Made by a program: the position numbers and the translations under genes
Shown here: positions 49,461 through 59,193 of the stretch, one piece after another
How the letters are laid out: every line of letters starts with the position of its first letter
How positions within the stretch are numbered: position 1 is the stretch's first letter
Notes under the pieces: model-generated
The model's input: the letters and a program-made list of their open reading frames with translations, nothing else
The model's database searches: none
What the model was told of the DNA's origin: nothing
Assembly (NCBI GenBank): GCA_002494135.1
Contig: DLBG01000035.1
Span: forward strand, 4,218 to 68,217
Length of the DNA stretch: 64,000 nt
Source: Lachnospiraceae bacterium UBA7027
Lineage (GTDB): Bacteria; Bacillota; Clostridia; Lachnospirales; Lachnospiraceae
Reading direction: 5' to 3'

Positions 49461-49557
49461 ACCTTAACTTTCCGGACAGTGTCCATCCGTAATCCATGGG
49501 TAAAGTCTTGCCCTCGCTTACTTTCTTTTTGTAGTTTTCTAATGAAGTAACCGGCAT
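49441..49557 (-). CDS. Possible small protein of 38 residues
   Basis: The only coding candidate in the 255-base gap between glnS and engB. It has a good site (GGAAGG, seven bases before ATG) and reads MPVTSLENYKKKVSEGKTLP, then a basic tail. It has no membrane helix and I recognise no family. It overlaps the hairpin at 49420-49460. It could be a real small gene or a remnant of a longer one. Confidence 0.35.
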   Translation of the reverse strand: MPVTSLENYKKKVSEGKTLPMDYGWTLSGKLRSGPIRL

Positions 49558-49644
49558 TTACTATCCTTCCTTTTCCCTAAATATAAAGAAAAACCCAATA
49601 TCTGATATCAGTTTACACGTTTCTATCCAACAGATGTCCAACAA

Positions 49645-49674
49645 AAAACGAAAAAGGCAGATTATAAATCTGCC
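49645..49674 (-). terminator. Intrinsic terminator overlapping the engB stop
   Basis: GGCAGATT pairs with AATCTGCC around a 3-base loop, followed on the minus strand by TTTTTCGTTTTTT. The 5' arm encodes the last engB codons and the stop is in the loop region. Confidence 0.88.
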
Positions 49675-50243
49675 TCCAGTACTTCGTAAATATCTTCCAG
49701 GCCCTGCTTTGTTTCCGCAGAAAAAGCAATCAGTCTGCCTTCTTTGGGCATTCCGAGACCTTCTCCCACAATCTTTAACTGCTTTTGAAGCTGGGAACGC
49801 TTGATTTTATCCGCCTTTGTTGCAATTACAATCGGTGCAAATCCCGTAGCCACAACCCAGTCGTACATCATTTTATCGTTTGCGGACGGCTCATGACGGA
49901 TATCCACCAAAAGGAAAACCTTCCGAAGAGAGCGCGAGCGTTTTAAGTAACGCTCGATCATTTTGCCCCATTTCTCCTTGGTGCTCTGCGAAACCTTCGC
50001 ATAGCCGTATCCGGGCAGATCCACCAGATAAAATGCATCATTGATGTTGTAATAATTAATGGTCTGGGTTTTCCCCGGTTCCCCGCTGACTCTCGCATAG
50101 GACTTGCGGTTCATCACCGCATTAATCAGTGAGGACTTGCCCACGTTACTTTTCCCGGCGAATGCAAATTCCGGCAGGGTATTCTCGGGCAGGGTGGACG
50201 TGATTCCCACGACCGTCTCTAAATTGACACTCTTGATTATCAT
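49662..50243 (-). CDS. engB: Ribosome biogenesis GTP-binding protein EngB/YsxC
   Basis: A 193-residue GTPase needed for large ribosomal subunit assembly. Motifs: G1 [10 protein letters not shown]3 DLPGYG and G4 TKAD. It is the last gene of the tig-clpP-clpX-lon-engB cluster, a standard order in Clostridia. Its terminator stem is partly made from its own last codons. A duplicated copy of the lon tail lies just upstream of its start and may supply its weak AGG site. Confidence 0.96.
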   Translation of the reverse strand: MIIKSVNLETVVGITSTLPENTLPEFAFAGKSNVGKSSLINAVMNRKSYARVSGEPGKTQTINYYNINDAFYLVDLPGYGYAKVSQSTKEKWGKMIERYLKRSRSLRKVFLLVDIRHEPSANDKMMYDWVVATGFAPIVIATKADKIKRSQLQKQLKIVGEGLGMPKEGRLIAFSAETKQGLEDIYEVLEADL

Positions 50244-50249
50244 CTTTGC

Positions 50250-50327
50250 TTACCTGACTAATGCCTGTTTTAACACGTCTTCCGGCTCTGCTTATCTGAC
50301 CAGTGCCTGCTTTAACACGTCTTCCAT
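50250..50327 (-). repeat. Duplicated lon C-terminal coding tail
   Basis: The last eleven codons of lon, encoding [10 protein letters not shown] and stop, occur again 42 bases downstream and in the same frame. Four base differences between the copies are all synonymous (AAG/AAA, CTG/TTA, AGA/AGG). The spacer between adds AEP. Confidence 0.92.
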
Positions 50328-52625
50328 CTTCTCGACCGGAATGATATCGATTCCGTCCGTAATCTCCTTATCGAACTCCTCGATATCCCGCTCGTTTCCT
50401 TCCGGAATCAGTACCGTGCGGCATCCGGCGCTCTTTGCGGCAAGAAGTTTTTCCTTAAGACCGCCGATTTCAAGCACGTTTCCGCGAAGGGTAATTTCAC
50501 CGGTCATCGCAAGATCTCCGCGTACGGGAATATCCGTAACCGCCGATAAAAGGGCCGTTGCGATCGTGATTCCGGCACTCGGTCCGTCCTTCGGAACCGC
50601 GCCCTCGGGAATATGAATATGCACATCGTTTTCCCTGAAAACCTCCGGACCGACATGATACTTGTCCGCAACGGCACGCACATAACTGAAGGCTGCCAGA
50701 CAGGATTCCTTCATAACGTCACCAAGCTGTCCCGTAAAATCAAACTCACCCTTTCCGGGCAGAATTCCAACCTCGATTTCAAGCGTCTCTCCGCCGACCG
50801 GCGTCCACGCAAGGCCTGTGGCAATACCGACTCTGGCCTTCTTTCCCTTTTTCTCGGGCTTATATTTCTTCTTTCCGAGGAACTCTTCCAAGTTTCTCTC
50901 GGTAACCGCTATCTTCTTACTTTCACCGAGCAATAAGCTCTTGGCGGCTTTGCGGCAGATTTTGCCAAAGGACCGCTCCAGGGCACGAACACCCGCTTCC
51001 CTCGTATAGGAGGAAATAATGGTACGAACGGCACCGTCCGTGATAGTCAGTTCGTTTTTCTTAAGACCGTTTGCTTCTAACTGTTTTATCCAGAGATGTT
51101 CCTTTGCGATATGAAACTTCTCGGTTGCCAGATAGGAATTCAGTTCGATGATTTCCATACGGTCCAGTAACGGTCTGGGAATATCCTGCGCATTGTTTGC
51201 GGTAGCGATAAAAAGCACGCCGGATAAGTCAATCGGAAGATCCACATAGTGGTCGCGGAAGTTTACGTTCTGTTCTCCGTCAAGCACCTCCAAAAGAGCT
51301 GCCGCGGGATCTCCCTTATAATCACTGCCGAGCTTGTCGACTTCGTCGAGAAGAATCAGCGGATTGTTTACTTTCGCATGAAGCAGAGCCTTCACCAGTC
51401 GTCCCGGCATGGCTCCCACATAAGTTCTTCTGTGTCCGCGGATCTCCGCCTCGTCACGCACACCGCCTAAGCAGATTCTTTCATATTTGCGGTTCATGGC
51501 TCTCGCCACGGATTTTGCAATCGAAGTCTTTCCGGTTCCCGGAGGTCCAACAAGACAGAGAATCGGGGTATCGCCGCTTTGATTCCGCGCACGGACCGCA
51601 AGAAATTCCAGAATACGCTCCTTGACATCCTTCAGCCCGTAATGATCTTCATCCAGTACCGCTGCCGCATTGGAAAGATCCATATTATCTTCGGTTGCGA
51701 CCTCCCACGGAATTTCCAGAAGCGTATCCACATACTGATAGGCCACCGCTGCTTCGGAGCCGGAATGCGCCACGCGCTCAAAACGGTCGATTTCTTTTCC
51801 GATGCTTTCCTTAATCTCGTCGGATGCTTTCAGCTCCTCCAGGCGTTTCCGGAATTCTTCCGCATCGGATTCCTCATCATCACCGAGTTCCTTGCGAATC
51901 ACCTTCATCTGCTCACGCAGTACAAAATCTTTCTTCTGCTGCAGAGTCGCTTCGTTCACCTCCTGAATCAGTTTCTCGTTCAGTTCATAGCGAACTTTTG
52001 CCACCTGCAGTTCTCTCGTAAATTCACGGTAGAGACACTCAAAAAGAAGTTCCTCCGTTTCCTGCATCAGAAAGGACATGCGCTCGATTGCCTGGAAGGG
52101 AATTTTAGCCATTAAAAGTCGCATGAAGGCATAAAGTTCCGTTGCGCTTCTTGCATAATCCAAAAGCGTCTTCGGAAGCGTTTTCTGATAAATGACATAC
52201 TCTCCCAGAAGCTCGGATAACATACGGATTCTGGCCTCTTCCTCGTCCGGCGAATATTCGGCGCGTTCAATCGGCTTTTCGTTTACCGCAGCCATCACAA
52301 CGCCGTTCGGCTGTTTGCGGATTTCTCGGAAAACCACACGTTCAAGGCCTTCGAGCAGAATTCTCACATTTCCGTCCGGCATTACAACTTTCTGCTTAAT
52401 CAGGGTTTCCGCACCCACGGGAAAAACAGACTCCGGTCCCTCAAGGGAACTTAAGCCTTCTCTCATGGTGGCAAGAACCAGATGGCCGCCACTGCTTAAC
52501 AGATTAATTAAGGCTTCCGACGCATCGCCTTTTTTCAGGTCGATGTGGCCTACCATCCCGGGCAGAACCACCATCCCCTGCATAGCGATTATGGGAAGCC
52601 TTTTTAATTCGGATAAATCACTCAT
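50292..52625 (-). CDS. lon: ATP-dependent protease Lon
   Basis: A 777-residue Lon (LonA type). N-terminal substrate-binding domain (about 8-200), coiled coil, AAA+ domain with Walker A GPPGTGKT, Walker [11 protein letters not shown] and sensor IATANN, then the protease domain with the Ser in KDGPSAGIT and the Lys in [14 protein letters not shown]. It degrades misfolded and regulatory proteins. It lies 15 bases after clpX. The 3' end has been duplicated in frame after the stop. Confidence 0.97.
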   Translation of the reverse strand: MSDLSELKRLPIIAMQGMVVLPGMVGHIDLKKGDASEALINLLSSGGHLVLATMREGLSSLEGPESVFPVGAETLIKQKVVMPDGNVRILLEGLERVVFREIRKQPNGVVMAAVNEKPIERAEYSPDEEEARIRMLSELLGEYVIYQKTLPKTLLDYARSATELYAFMRLLMAKIPFQAIERMSFLMQETEELLFECLYREFTRELQVAKVRYELNEKLIQEVNEATLQQKKDFVLREQMKVIRKELGDDEESDAEEFRKRLEELKASDEIKESIGKEIDRFERVAHSGSEAAVAYQYVDTLLEIPWEVATEDNMDLSNAAAVLDEDHYGLKDVKERILEFLAVRARNQSGDTPILCLVGPPGTGKTSIAKSVARAMNRKYERICLGGVRDEAEIRGHRRTYVGAMPGRLVKALLHAKVNNPLILLDEVDKLGSDYKGDPAAALLEVLDGEQNVNFRDHYVDLPIDLSGVLFIATANNAQDIPRPLLDRMEIIELNSYLATEKFHIAKEHLWIKQLEANGLKKNELTITDGAVRTIISSYTREAGVRALERSFGKICRKAAKSLLLGESKKIAVTERNLEEFLGKKKYKPEKKGKKARVGIATGLAWTPVGGETLEIEVGILPGKGEFDFTGQLGDVMKESCLAAFSYVRAVADKYHVGPEVFRENDVHIHIPEGAVPKDGPSAGITIATALLSAVTDIPVRGDLAMTGEITLRGNVLEIGGLKEKLLAAKSAGCRTVLIPEGNERDIEEFDKEITDGIDIIPVEKMEDVLKQALVR

Positions 52626-52640
52626 ATAATAGTTTACCCT

Positions 52641-53921
52641 TTATGCACGTTTTTTTGTCTTTTTACTCTCTTCAAACCGGATTACCTCGGGCTTGGTTTT
52701 GCCAAGTACGGAATCCCTGGTAATGATGACTTTCTGAATGGTCTCGTCAGAGGGAATTTCATACATGACATCCATCATAACCTTTTCCATGATGGAGCGG
52801 ATTCCTCTCGCACCGGTCTTTCTCTCGTATGCTTCCGATGCAATTTCGCGGATTGCATCCTCCTCGAACTCAAGTTCAACACCGTCGAGTTCAAAGAGTT
52901 TCTTATACTGCTTCACCATTGCATTCTTCGGTTCTTTGATGATACGCACCAAAGCATCCACGTCGAGACCCTCGAGGGATACGTTTACCGGCACACGGCC
53001 GATGAATTCGGGGATCAGACCGAATTTGATAAAATCCTGCGGAGCCACTTCTTTTAAAAGTTCTCCCAGTGCCTTGTCGGAATTCTTTGCAAGAATGGAA
53101 TTAAAACCGATGGATTTCTGATTCAGTCTTGCTTCAATAATTTTCTCCAAACCGTCAAACGCACCGCCGCAGATAAACAGAATGTTCGTGGTGTCGATGG
53201 GAATCAGTTCCTGCTGGGGATGCTTTCTTCCTCCCTGTGGAGGTACGGATGCGTTGGTTCCCTCGATGATTTTTAAAAGTGCCTGCTGAACGCCTTCGCC
53301 GGATACGTCACGGGTAATGGATACGTTCTCGCTCTTCTTGGTGATTTTATCAATTTCGTCGATATATACGATGCCGTATTCCGCGCGGTCCACATCATAG
53401 TCTGCCGCCTGAATCAGCTTTAAGAGAATATTCTCGACATCTTCACCGACATAGCCTGCCTCGGTCAGTGTCGTTGCGTCTGCAATGGCAAACGGCACGT
53501 TGATGATTTTCGCCAGGGTCTGTGCAAGATACGTCTTGCCGGATCCGGTAGGTCCGACCATGATAATGTTGCTTTTCTGAAGCTCCACATCAAGATCTTC
53601 CGGTGCCATAACGCGCTTGTAGTGGTTATATACCGCAACGGATAAAACCTTCTTGGCCTCTTCCTGTCCGATTACGTATTCATCCAGGAATTCCTTGATT
53701 TCCACGGGTTTTAAAAGGTTAATTTCCTTCTCGTCGTCGAAATCGTTGTCCTCCTCATCGCCCGAACGGTAATACTTCTGCTCGCCGACAATCTGGGAAC
53801 ACATATCCACGCATTCATCGCAGATAAACAGTCCGTCGGGTCCGGCAATCATTTTATTTACCTGACTCTGGGTACGACCGCAGAAGGAACATCTGATTTC
53901 GTCCTTATCCTTTTTTGCCAT
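52641..53921 (-). CDS. clpX: ClpX, ATPase subunit of ClpXP
   Basis: A 426-residue unfoldase. N-terminal zinc finger ([15 protein letters not shown], then CDEC), Walker [17 protein letters not shown] pore region, Walker [11 protein letters not shown] and the SIGF loop that contacts ClpP. It is 15 bases downstream of clpP, so the complex partners are co-expressed. Confidence 0.97.
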   Translation of the reverse strand: MAKKDKDEIRCSFCGRTQSQVNKMIAGPDGLFICDECVDMCSQIVGEQKYYRSGDEEDNDFDDEKEINLLKPVEIKEFLDEYVIGQEEAKKVLSVAVYNHYKRVMAPEDLDVELQKSNIIMVGPTGSGKTYLAQTLAKIINVPFAIADATTLTEAGYVGEDVENILLKLIQAADYDVDRAEYGIVYIDEIDKITKKSENVSITRDVSGEGVQQALLKIIEGTNASVPPQGGRKHPQQELIPIDTTNILFICGGAFDGLEKIIEARLNQKSIGFNSILAKNSDKALGELLKEVAPQDFIKFGLIPEFIGRVPVNVSLEGLDVDALVRIIKEPKNAMVKQYKKLFELDGVELEFEEDAIREIASEAYERKTGARGIRSIMEKVMMDVMYEIPSDETIQKVIITRDSVLGKTKPEVIRFEESKKTKKRA

Positions 53922-53936
53922 GTTTCAAACCTTTCT

Positions 53937-54524
53937 TTATTTCTCGCGACTTACAATAACGTTGTCGATTAAGCCGTATTCTTTGGCTTTCTCAGCGCTC
54001 ATCCAGTTGTCACGATCGGTATCCGCCGCAATTACCTCATAAGGCTGTCCGGTCTTCTCGGCAAGAATTTTATTGAGTTTCTCCTTCGTCTGAAGGATGT
54101 GCTTTGCGGCAATTTCGATTTCCGTTGCCTGACCCTGCGCTCCGCCGAGAGGCTGATGAATCATGATTTCCGCATTGGGAAGAGCCATTCTCTTTCCCTT
54201 GGTACCGCCTGCAAGTAAAAATGCGCCCATGGATGCCGCCATACCGATACAGATGGTGGAAACGTCGCATTTAATGTACTGCATGGTATCATAGATTGCC
54301 ATGCCGGCCGTTACCGAACCGCCGGGGCTGTTGATGTAAAGCTGAATATCCTTGTCGGGATCCTCCGCTTCCAAAAACAGAAGCTGTGCAACGACAAGGC
54401 TTGCGGAAAGATCCGTTACTTCCTCACCGAGGAAAATAATACGGTCTTTCAAAAGTCTGGAATAAATATCATAGGACCGCTCTCCGCGGCTGGTCTGTTC
54501 AATGACATAAGGTACTAAACTCAT
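53937..54524 (-). CDS. clpP: ClpP, proteolytic subunit
   Basis: A 195-residue serine protease of full family length. Catalytic triad: Ser in [14 protein letters not shown], His in MIHQPLGG and Asp in [18 protein letters not shown]. It forms the tetradecameric chamber used by ClpX. It lies 78 bases after the trigger factor gene. Confidence 0.97.
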   Translation of the reverse strand: MSLVPYVIEQTSRGERSYDIYSRLLKDRIIFLGEEVTDLSASLVVAQLLFLEAEDPDKDIQLYINSPGGSVTAGMAIYDTMQYIKCDVSTICIGMAASMGAFLLAGGTKGKRMALPNAEIMIHQPLGGAQGQATEIEIAAKHILQTKEKLNKILAEKTGQPYEVIAADTDRDNWMSAEKAKEYGLIDNVIVSREK

Positions 54525-54602
54525 AATTGCCTCCCCTCTCTATAACGCATACGAGCCGGCAGGGAAGCCGGCTGTATGACAGATTCGTTTCAATTCATCG
54601 GA

Positions 54603-55892
54603 TTAAGCTTCTTTGGCATTCTCGGTAACAAGAGTAATTGCCTTCTGGATGGCGATGTCTTTCTTGAATTCTTTGATACGCTCTTCATCCATCCACTCGT
54701 TCTTAATCTTTTCCGGTTCAACTTTGTACTGATCCGCAAGCTTCTTGATTTCGGCATCGAATTCTTCTTCGCTGACTTCGATGTTCTCTGCCTTTACGAT
54801 TGCTTCGCAAACCAGTCTTGTCTTAATACGACGCTCAGCCTGCTCTTTTACCTGCCCCATCATCTTCTCTTCGTTCATGCCGGTGTACGTATAGTACTGC
54901 TCGATGTTCATGCCCTGCATGGTAAGTCTCTGGGAGAAGTCGTTTACGATGCCTCTCTGCTCGGTCTGAAGCATTGCTTCGGGAATATCCATGGTAGCGT
55001 TCTCAATCACCTTGGCGATAACCGCATCTTCCTTCTTGGTGGTAGCTTCTGCAGCCTTGCTTTCCTTTAAGTGGTCTTCCACGCTCTTCTTGTACTCGGC
55101 GAAGGTTTCATACTCGCTGACTTCGGAAGCGAACTCGTCGTCCAGTTCGGGAAGTTCGTTCTCTTTGATGCCCTTGATGGTTACGTTGAATTTCGCAGGC
55201 TTACCCTTTAACTCTTCCGCATGATATTCTTCGGGGAAGGTAACATCCACAACAACGTCCTCACCGATGGACTTGCCGATTAACTGCTCCTCGAATCCCT
55301 CGATAAAGGAATGAGAACCGATGGTCAGAGGATAATCGGTACCCTTGCCGCCTTCAAATGCAACGTCATCCACGAATCCTTCAAAGTCGATGGTTACGAT
55401 GTCGCCGTCCTTAACCGGTCTGTCTTCAATCGTAATGGTACGTGCGCTGTTTTTACGCTCTTTCTCGATTTCTTCGTTAACTTCTTCCTCGGTAACGGTA
55501 GTCTCGATCTTGTCGATGGTGATTCCCTTGTACTCACCTAAGGTTACTTCAGGCTTTAAAGCTACCTCTGCGGTGAAAATGAAAGGCTTTCCTTCTTCCA
55601 TCTGAACAACATCAATCTTGGGCATGGAAGTAATCTCTTCCTCGCACTCGTTATATGCTTTCTCATAGGCATCGGGAATAATCTCGTTTGCCGCATCTTC
55701 GTAAAATACCTGCTTGCCGTACATCTTCTCAATCATTGCACGGGGCACCTTGCCGGCACGGAAACCGGGAATGCTGATTTTTTTCTTATTTTTGTTGTAA
55801 GCAACCTCGATTGCCTTGGCAAAATCCTCTGCGGGAACCTCGATGGTCAGCTTCGCCATTCCTTTTTCCAACTTCTCAACTTTCAAACTCAT
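54603..55892 (-). CDS. tig: Trigger factor
   Basis: A 429-residue ribosome-bound chaperone. The N-terminal ribosome-binding domain includes PGFRAGKVPRAMIEKMYG, the FKBP-type PPIase domain is at about 155-240 (VKDGDIVTIDFEGFVDD), and the helical C-terminal domain follows. It begins the cluster that continues with clpP, clpX, lon and engB. Its promoter is at 55945-55973. Confidence 0.97.
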   Translation of the reverse strand: MSLKVEKLEKGMAKLTIEVPAEDFAKAIEVAYNKNKKKISIPGFRAGKVPRAMIEKMYGKQVFYEDAANEIIPDAYEKAYNECEEEITSMPKIDVVQMEEGKPFIFTAEVALKPEVTLGEYKGITIDKIETTVTEEEVNEEIEKERKNSARTITIEDRPVKDGDIVTIDFEGFVDDVAFEGGKGTDYPLTIGSHSFIEGFEEQLIGKSIGEDVVVDVTFPEEYHAEELKGKPAKFNVTIKGIKENELPELDDEFASEVSEYETFAEYKKSVEDHLKESKAAEATTKKEDAVIAKVIENATMDIPEAMLQTEQRGIVNDFSQRLTMQGMNIEQYYTYTGMNEEKMMGQVKEQAERRIKTRLVCEAIVKAENIEVSEEEFDAEIKKLADQYKVEPEKIKNEWMDEERIKEFKKDIAIQKAITLVTENAKEA

Positions 55893-55944
55893 TTTGTGTT
55901 TCTCCTTTCATAACATCCGCGAATCAACCCGCAGACAGAAAATA

Positions 55945-55973
55945 ATTATATCATAATTTCGCGAATCCCTCAA
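55945..55973 (-). promoter_or_regulatory. Promoter of the tig-clpP cluster
   Basis: TTGAGG (55968-55973), a 17-base spacer and a perfect TATAAT (55945-55950) on the minus strand, 53 bases before the tig start. The -35 is eight bases past the stop of the DUF805 gene. Confidence 0.7.
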
Positions 55974-55980
55974 GATTCGG

Positions 55981-56727
55981 TTATTGCATCATTTCGGGAG
56001 GACCGTAAACCAACGGTTCCATATTCTTGACAGGATCATAATCCCCGTCCTTTTCCTTATCGGTTTTTCCGTCGTTGTCCTCTTTACCGTCGCTGTCTTC
56101 TTTGCCGTTGTTGTCCTTTTTGCCGTTGTTGTCCTCTTTATCGGCATCGTTGTCTTTGACCTCGTCCGGATCCACAATCGGCTCATCATTTAACTCTTCT
56201 TCGGAGATTTCCTCCACCGGTTCCTCTTCCCCCGTAAAAGGAGGTCCGTAAACTTCCTCTAACTGATTCTGGGAAGGGTCGAATACTTCGGGAGGACCGT
56301 ATACGCACGGAACCTCGTTCTGGGCCGGATTAAACGGTGAAATCGGTCTGTCGCCGTTTACATTGTAAATGACACTTGCGGATGCGCAGAGAATCAGAAG
56401 AATCAGCATTCCCACGCCTGCAATCAGCATAAGCAGGGCAAGCCATCCGCTCTTTCCGGCATCTCTGAGTCTTCGCACGGTTAATGAAATCCAGGGAAGT
56501 ACGGACAATACCAGGAATCCGCCGAGCGCAAATGCCGCAAGGCAAAACCACAGTCCTCCTTCCTCCGCGACAAAGGATGCATACAAAAGACCGCAGGCTG
56601 CACCGAATACAAGTACCTGAATCACAAAGGGGAACCAGTATTCCTTTCTCGAGGCGGTTCCTTTGTAATTGAATGTATTCGCCCACATTCTGCCGTATGC
56701 ACCGAAGAAAGTAACTTTTTCTTCCAT
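55981..56727 (-). CDS. DUF805 membrane protein with YGPP tail motifs
   Basis: A 248-residue protein. The first 120 residues are a DUF805 domain with three or four membrane helices (GTASRKEYWFPFVIQ, then TVRRLRDAGKSGWLALL). The tail is hydrophilic: an Asp/Lys/Asn-rich stretch with GKEDNDG repeats (about 190-228) and three copies of a motif, [FY]-[ND]-P-x-[QK]-N-x4-V-Y-G-P-P (132-147, 149-163, 230-245), the last just before the C-terminus. The function of the tail is unknown. It is 38 bases downstream of the foldase gene. Confidence 0.82.
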   Translation of the reverse strand: MEEKVTFFGAYGRMWANTFNYKGTASRKEYWFPFVIQVLVFGAACGLLYASFVAEEGGLWFCLAAFALGGFLVLSVLPWISLTVRRLRDAGKSGWLALLMLIAGVGMLILLILCASASVIYNVNGDRPISPFNPAQNEVPCVYGPPEVFDPSQNQLEEVYGPPFTGEEEPVEEISEEELNDEPIVDPDEVKDNDADKEDNNGKKDNNGKEDSDGKEDNDGKTDKEKDGDYDPVKNMEPLVYGPPEMMQ

Positions 56728-56765
56728 TGCTGTAACTCCTTTCGGGATTTACCCGAATCTGACAC

Positions 56766-57818
56766 TTACTGGAACAATTCTCCGTAGATGGTGAAGAAAT
56801 CCGCCGTATCGATGGCATCATCCTTCACGGCATGAATTTTCGCCCACGCATCCTCGTTTAAATTGCCCGTCCGCTCTCCGAGAAAGGCATTGTATTCCTC
56901 TTCGAAGGCTTCATTCTTTTTCTGGTTCAGGATTTTCAGCTTGTTCTCGTCGGTTTCGTCCCGGTCAAACATGTTATCGCAGCGGATAATATAGAATCCG
57001 TCCGGTGTTTCCACAATGTCACTTACTTCATCCGTTGCCAGATTGAAAGCCGCTTCTTCATATGCCGGGTCGGTTTCGCCCCTGCGATAAAGGAACGTGC
57101 TGTTCTCATCCTCATTGTAGGAAGCAATCAGGCTGTCGAATTTCTTGCCGTCTTCAAGTTCGGCGATGACTTCTTCCGCCTTTTTTCTTGCTTCCGCCTT
57201 TTTCTCATCGGAATATTCCACACGGCTGCCCGAGGAATCGATGGAATAGGTCTTGATATGAATATGCGAAACCGTAATGGTTCTGGCCTCGTCGTCACTG
57301 ATTTCCGGATTAATGTCTTTTACCAGAAAACCGTATACACGGTTGGCCAGTGCATATTCGCGGTACATGTTCTCAAAATCTTTTTCGCTTAAGTTAAAAA
57401 GCTTCTTCTCCTCTTCGCTGAGAGAAGTGTAATACTGCTGTGCCGCCGCTTTCGCAAGTTTCTCGTCATCCTTGCTTAAGGAAACCTTCTTCTTTGCCGC
57501 AAGCAGGTTCATGACCTTGACTCTGGAAATTCTCGCAAGAACCGTTTCTTTCAAACCGTCTTCCAAAAGTTCCCCGTCCTCCGTCGTCATTTCCCAGATC
57601 CGGTCTCCGTAGGCATTCTCGTACATATTCTGTGTATTGATCAGATATACGAGATATTCCGACTCGGTACAGACAGCCTTGTCAATGATGAACAGCTGCC
57701 CTTCTTCAAAGCCCGTGGTCAGAACGATTTTTTTCTTACATCCCGACAGCGGAAGAACCATTGCAACTGCCAGAAGCATTGCCAGTATTCTTTTGATCGC
57801 TTTTCGGTTTCTATACAT
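56766..57818 (-). CDS. PrsA/SurA-like peptidyl-prolyl isomerase lipoprotein
   Basis: A 350-residue exported foldase. The signal peptide ends in a lipobox, LPLSGC, so Cys26 should be lipidated. A SurA-type N-terminal helical domain is followed by a parvulin region (about 170-285; TVSHIHIKTYSID, DGKKFDSLIASYNEDEN, DGFYIIRCD). It probably assists folding of exported proteins at the outer face of the membrane. It lies 16 bases after glyA. Confidence 0.87.
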   Translation of the reverse strand: MYRNRKAIKRILAMLLAVAMVLPLSGCKKKIVLTTGFEEGQLFIIDKAVCTESEYLVYLINTQNMYENAYGDRIWEMTTEDGELLEDGLKETVLARISRVKVMNLLAAKKKVSLSKDDEKLAKAAAQQYYTSLSEEEKKLFNLSEKDFENMYREYALANRVYGFLVKDINPEISDDEARTITVSHIHIKTYSIDSSGSRVEYSDEKKAEARKKAEEVIAELEDGKKFDSLIASYNEDENSTFLYRRGETDPAYEEAAFNLATDEVSDIVETPDGFYIIRCDNMFDRDETDENKLKILNQKKNEAFEEEYNAFLGERTGNLNEDAWAKIHAVKDDAIDTADFFTIYGELFQ

Positions 57819-57834
57819 CGTTTTTATAAAATAA

Positions 57835-59073
57835 TCAGTTCAAAGGATATTTGTCGGTTAAGGACTGAACAATCTCTCTTGCGTAAGGAATCTTCTCCTC
57901 ACCGCCCTTGATTACGGATGCAATTGCTTCCGCAATGCGGTCCATATCCTCTTCGTTCATGCCGCGGGAAGTAACCGCGGGAGTACCGAGACGGATACCG
58001 CTGGTAACGAACGGAGACTGGGGATCGTTCGGGATTGTGTTCTTGTTTGCGGTGATGTGAGCTTCATCCAGCCATTTCTCCACCTGCTTGCCGGTTAAGT
58101 TGTATTTCTTTAAGTCAACCAGCATTAAGTGATTGTCGGTTCCGCCGGAAACGATGTCAATGTCTCTGGAAAGAAGTCCCTTGCACAGAGCCTGTGCGTT
58201 TTTAACGATATTCTGCTGATAAACCTTGAAGTCGTCGCTTAAAGCTTCTTCAAAGCAGACAGCCTTTGCCGCAATGACATGCATTAAAGGTCCGCCCTGA
58301 ATTCCGGGGAATACAGCCTTGTTGAAGTTGTACTTCTCTGCCGCTTCCTTGTTAGCCATAATCATACCGCCTCTGGGCCCGCGAAGGGTCTTGTGGGTGG
58401 TGGTGGTTACAACGTCTGCATAAGGGAAGGGTGAGGGATGAAGACCGGTTGCCACCAGTCCGGCGATATGTGCAATATCCACCATCATCACTGCGTCGAC
58501 TTTGTCGCAGATCTCACGAATTCTCTTAAAATCGATAGTTCTTGCATAGGCACTTGCACCCGCAATAATCATCTTGGGCCTGCATTCAAGCGCAAGCTCT
58601 TCCATTTTATCGTAATCAAGGAAGCCGTCATCGTTTACGCCGTAAGGAACAACCTTAAAATATTTGCCGGACATGTTTGCCGGTGAACCGTGGGTTAAAT
58701 GTCCGCCGTGGTCAAGATTCATGCCCATGATGGTATCCCCGGGATTTAAAACAGCAAACTGAACCGCCATGTTGGCCTGCGCACCGGAGTGGGGCTGAAC
58801 GTTTACATAGTCACAGTGAAATAACTTCTTTGCTCTTTCTCTGGCAAGATCTTCCACTACGTCCACGCACTGGCAGCCGCCGTAATATCTCTTTCCGGGA
58901 TATCCTTCCGCGTATTTATTGGTAAGTACACTGCCCATAGCAGCCATAACTGCCTTGCTCACCCAGTTTTCGGATGCAATCAGCTCAATGTGGGAATTCT
59001 GACGGGCCTGCTCGTCAAGAATCGCCTGTGCCACTTCGGGGTCTACTGCTTTGATTTCGTCAAATGAATACAT
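57835..59073 (-). CDS. glyA: Serine hydroxymethyltransferase
   Basis: A 412-residue PLP enzyme that converts serine and tetrahydrofolate to glycine and methylene-THF. The PLP lysine lies in [14 protein letters not shown]; other motifs are [15 protein letters not shown] and [12 protein letters not shown]. It has its own promoter and a stem-loop at the 5' end of its mRNA. The downstream foldase and DUF805 genes may be transcribed with it. Confidence 0.97.
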   Translation of the reverse strand: MYSFDEIKAVDPEVAQAILDEQARQNSHIELIASENWVSKAVMAAMGSVLTNKYAEGYPGKRYYGGCQCVDVVEDLARERAKKLFHCDYVNVQPHSGAQANMAVQFAVLNPGDTIMGMNLDHGGHLTHGSPANMSGKYFKVVPYGVNDDGFLDYDKMEELALECRPKMIIAGASAYARTIDFKRIREICDKVDAVMMVDIAHIAGLVATGLHPSPFPYADVVTTTTHKTLRGPRGGMIMANKEAAEKYNFNKAVFPGIQGGPLMHVIAAKAVCFEEALSDDFKVYQQNIVKNAQALCKGLLSRDIDIVSGGTDNHLMLVDLKKYNLTGKQVEKWLDEAHITANKNTIPNDPQSPFVTSGIRLGTPAVTSRGMNEEDMDRIAEAIASVIKGGEEKIPYAREIVQSLTDKYPLN

Positions 59074-59112
59074 GATTAAGCCTCCTTAAGTCCTTGTAAT
59101 GCGTAAATGAAA

Positions 59113-59139
59113 GGGCATAAGCCAATAAAGCCCATGCCC
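59113..59139 (-). other. Stem-loop at the predicted 5' end of the glyA mRNA
   Basis: GGGCAT and ATGCCC form a 6-bp stem with a 15-base loop. It begins at the predicted transcription start of glyA. A TTTCATTT run follows, so it may also stop read-through from mutY. Confidence 0.5.
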
Positions 59140-59143
59140 GAAA

Positions 59144-59149
59144 ATTATA
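59144..59149 (-). promoter_or_regulatory. -10 element of glyA
   Basis: A perfect TATAAT on the minus strand, 70 bases before the start codon. The -35 at 17 bases (TAGATT) is weak. Confidence 0.5.
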
Positions 59150-59193
59150 TCATAAAACTGGTTGTAAATCTATAAGAATCTGAGGAAAATACA

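Noticed and set aside
51579..52115. Plus-strand open frame of 178 codons
   Set aside because: Antisense to lon, without any motif; a shadow frame.
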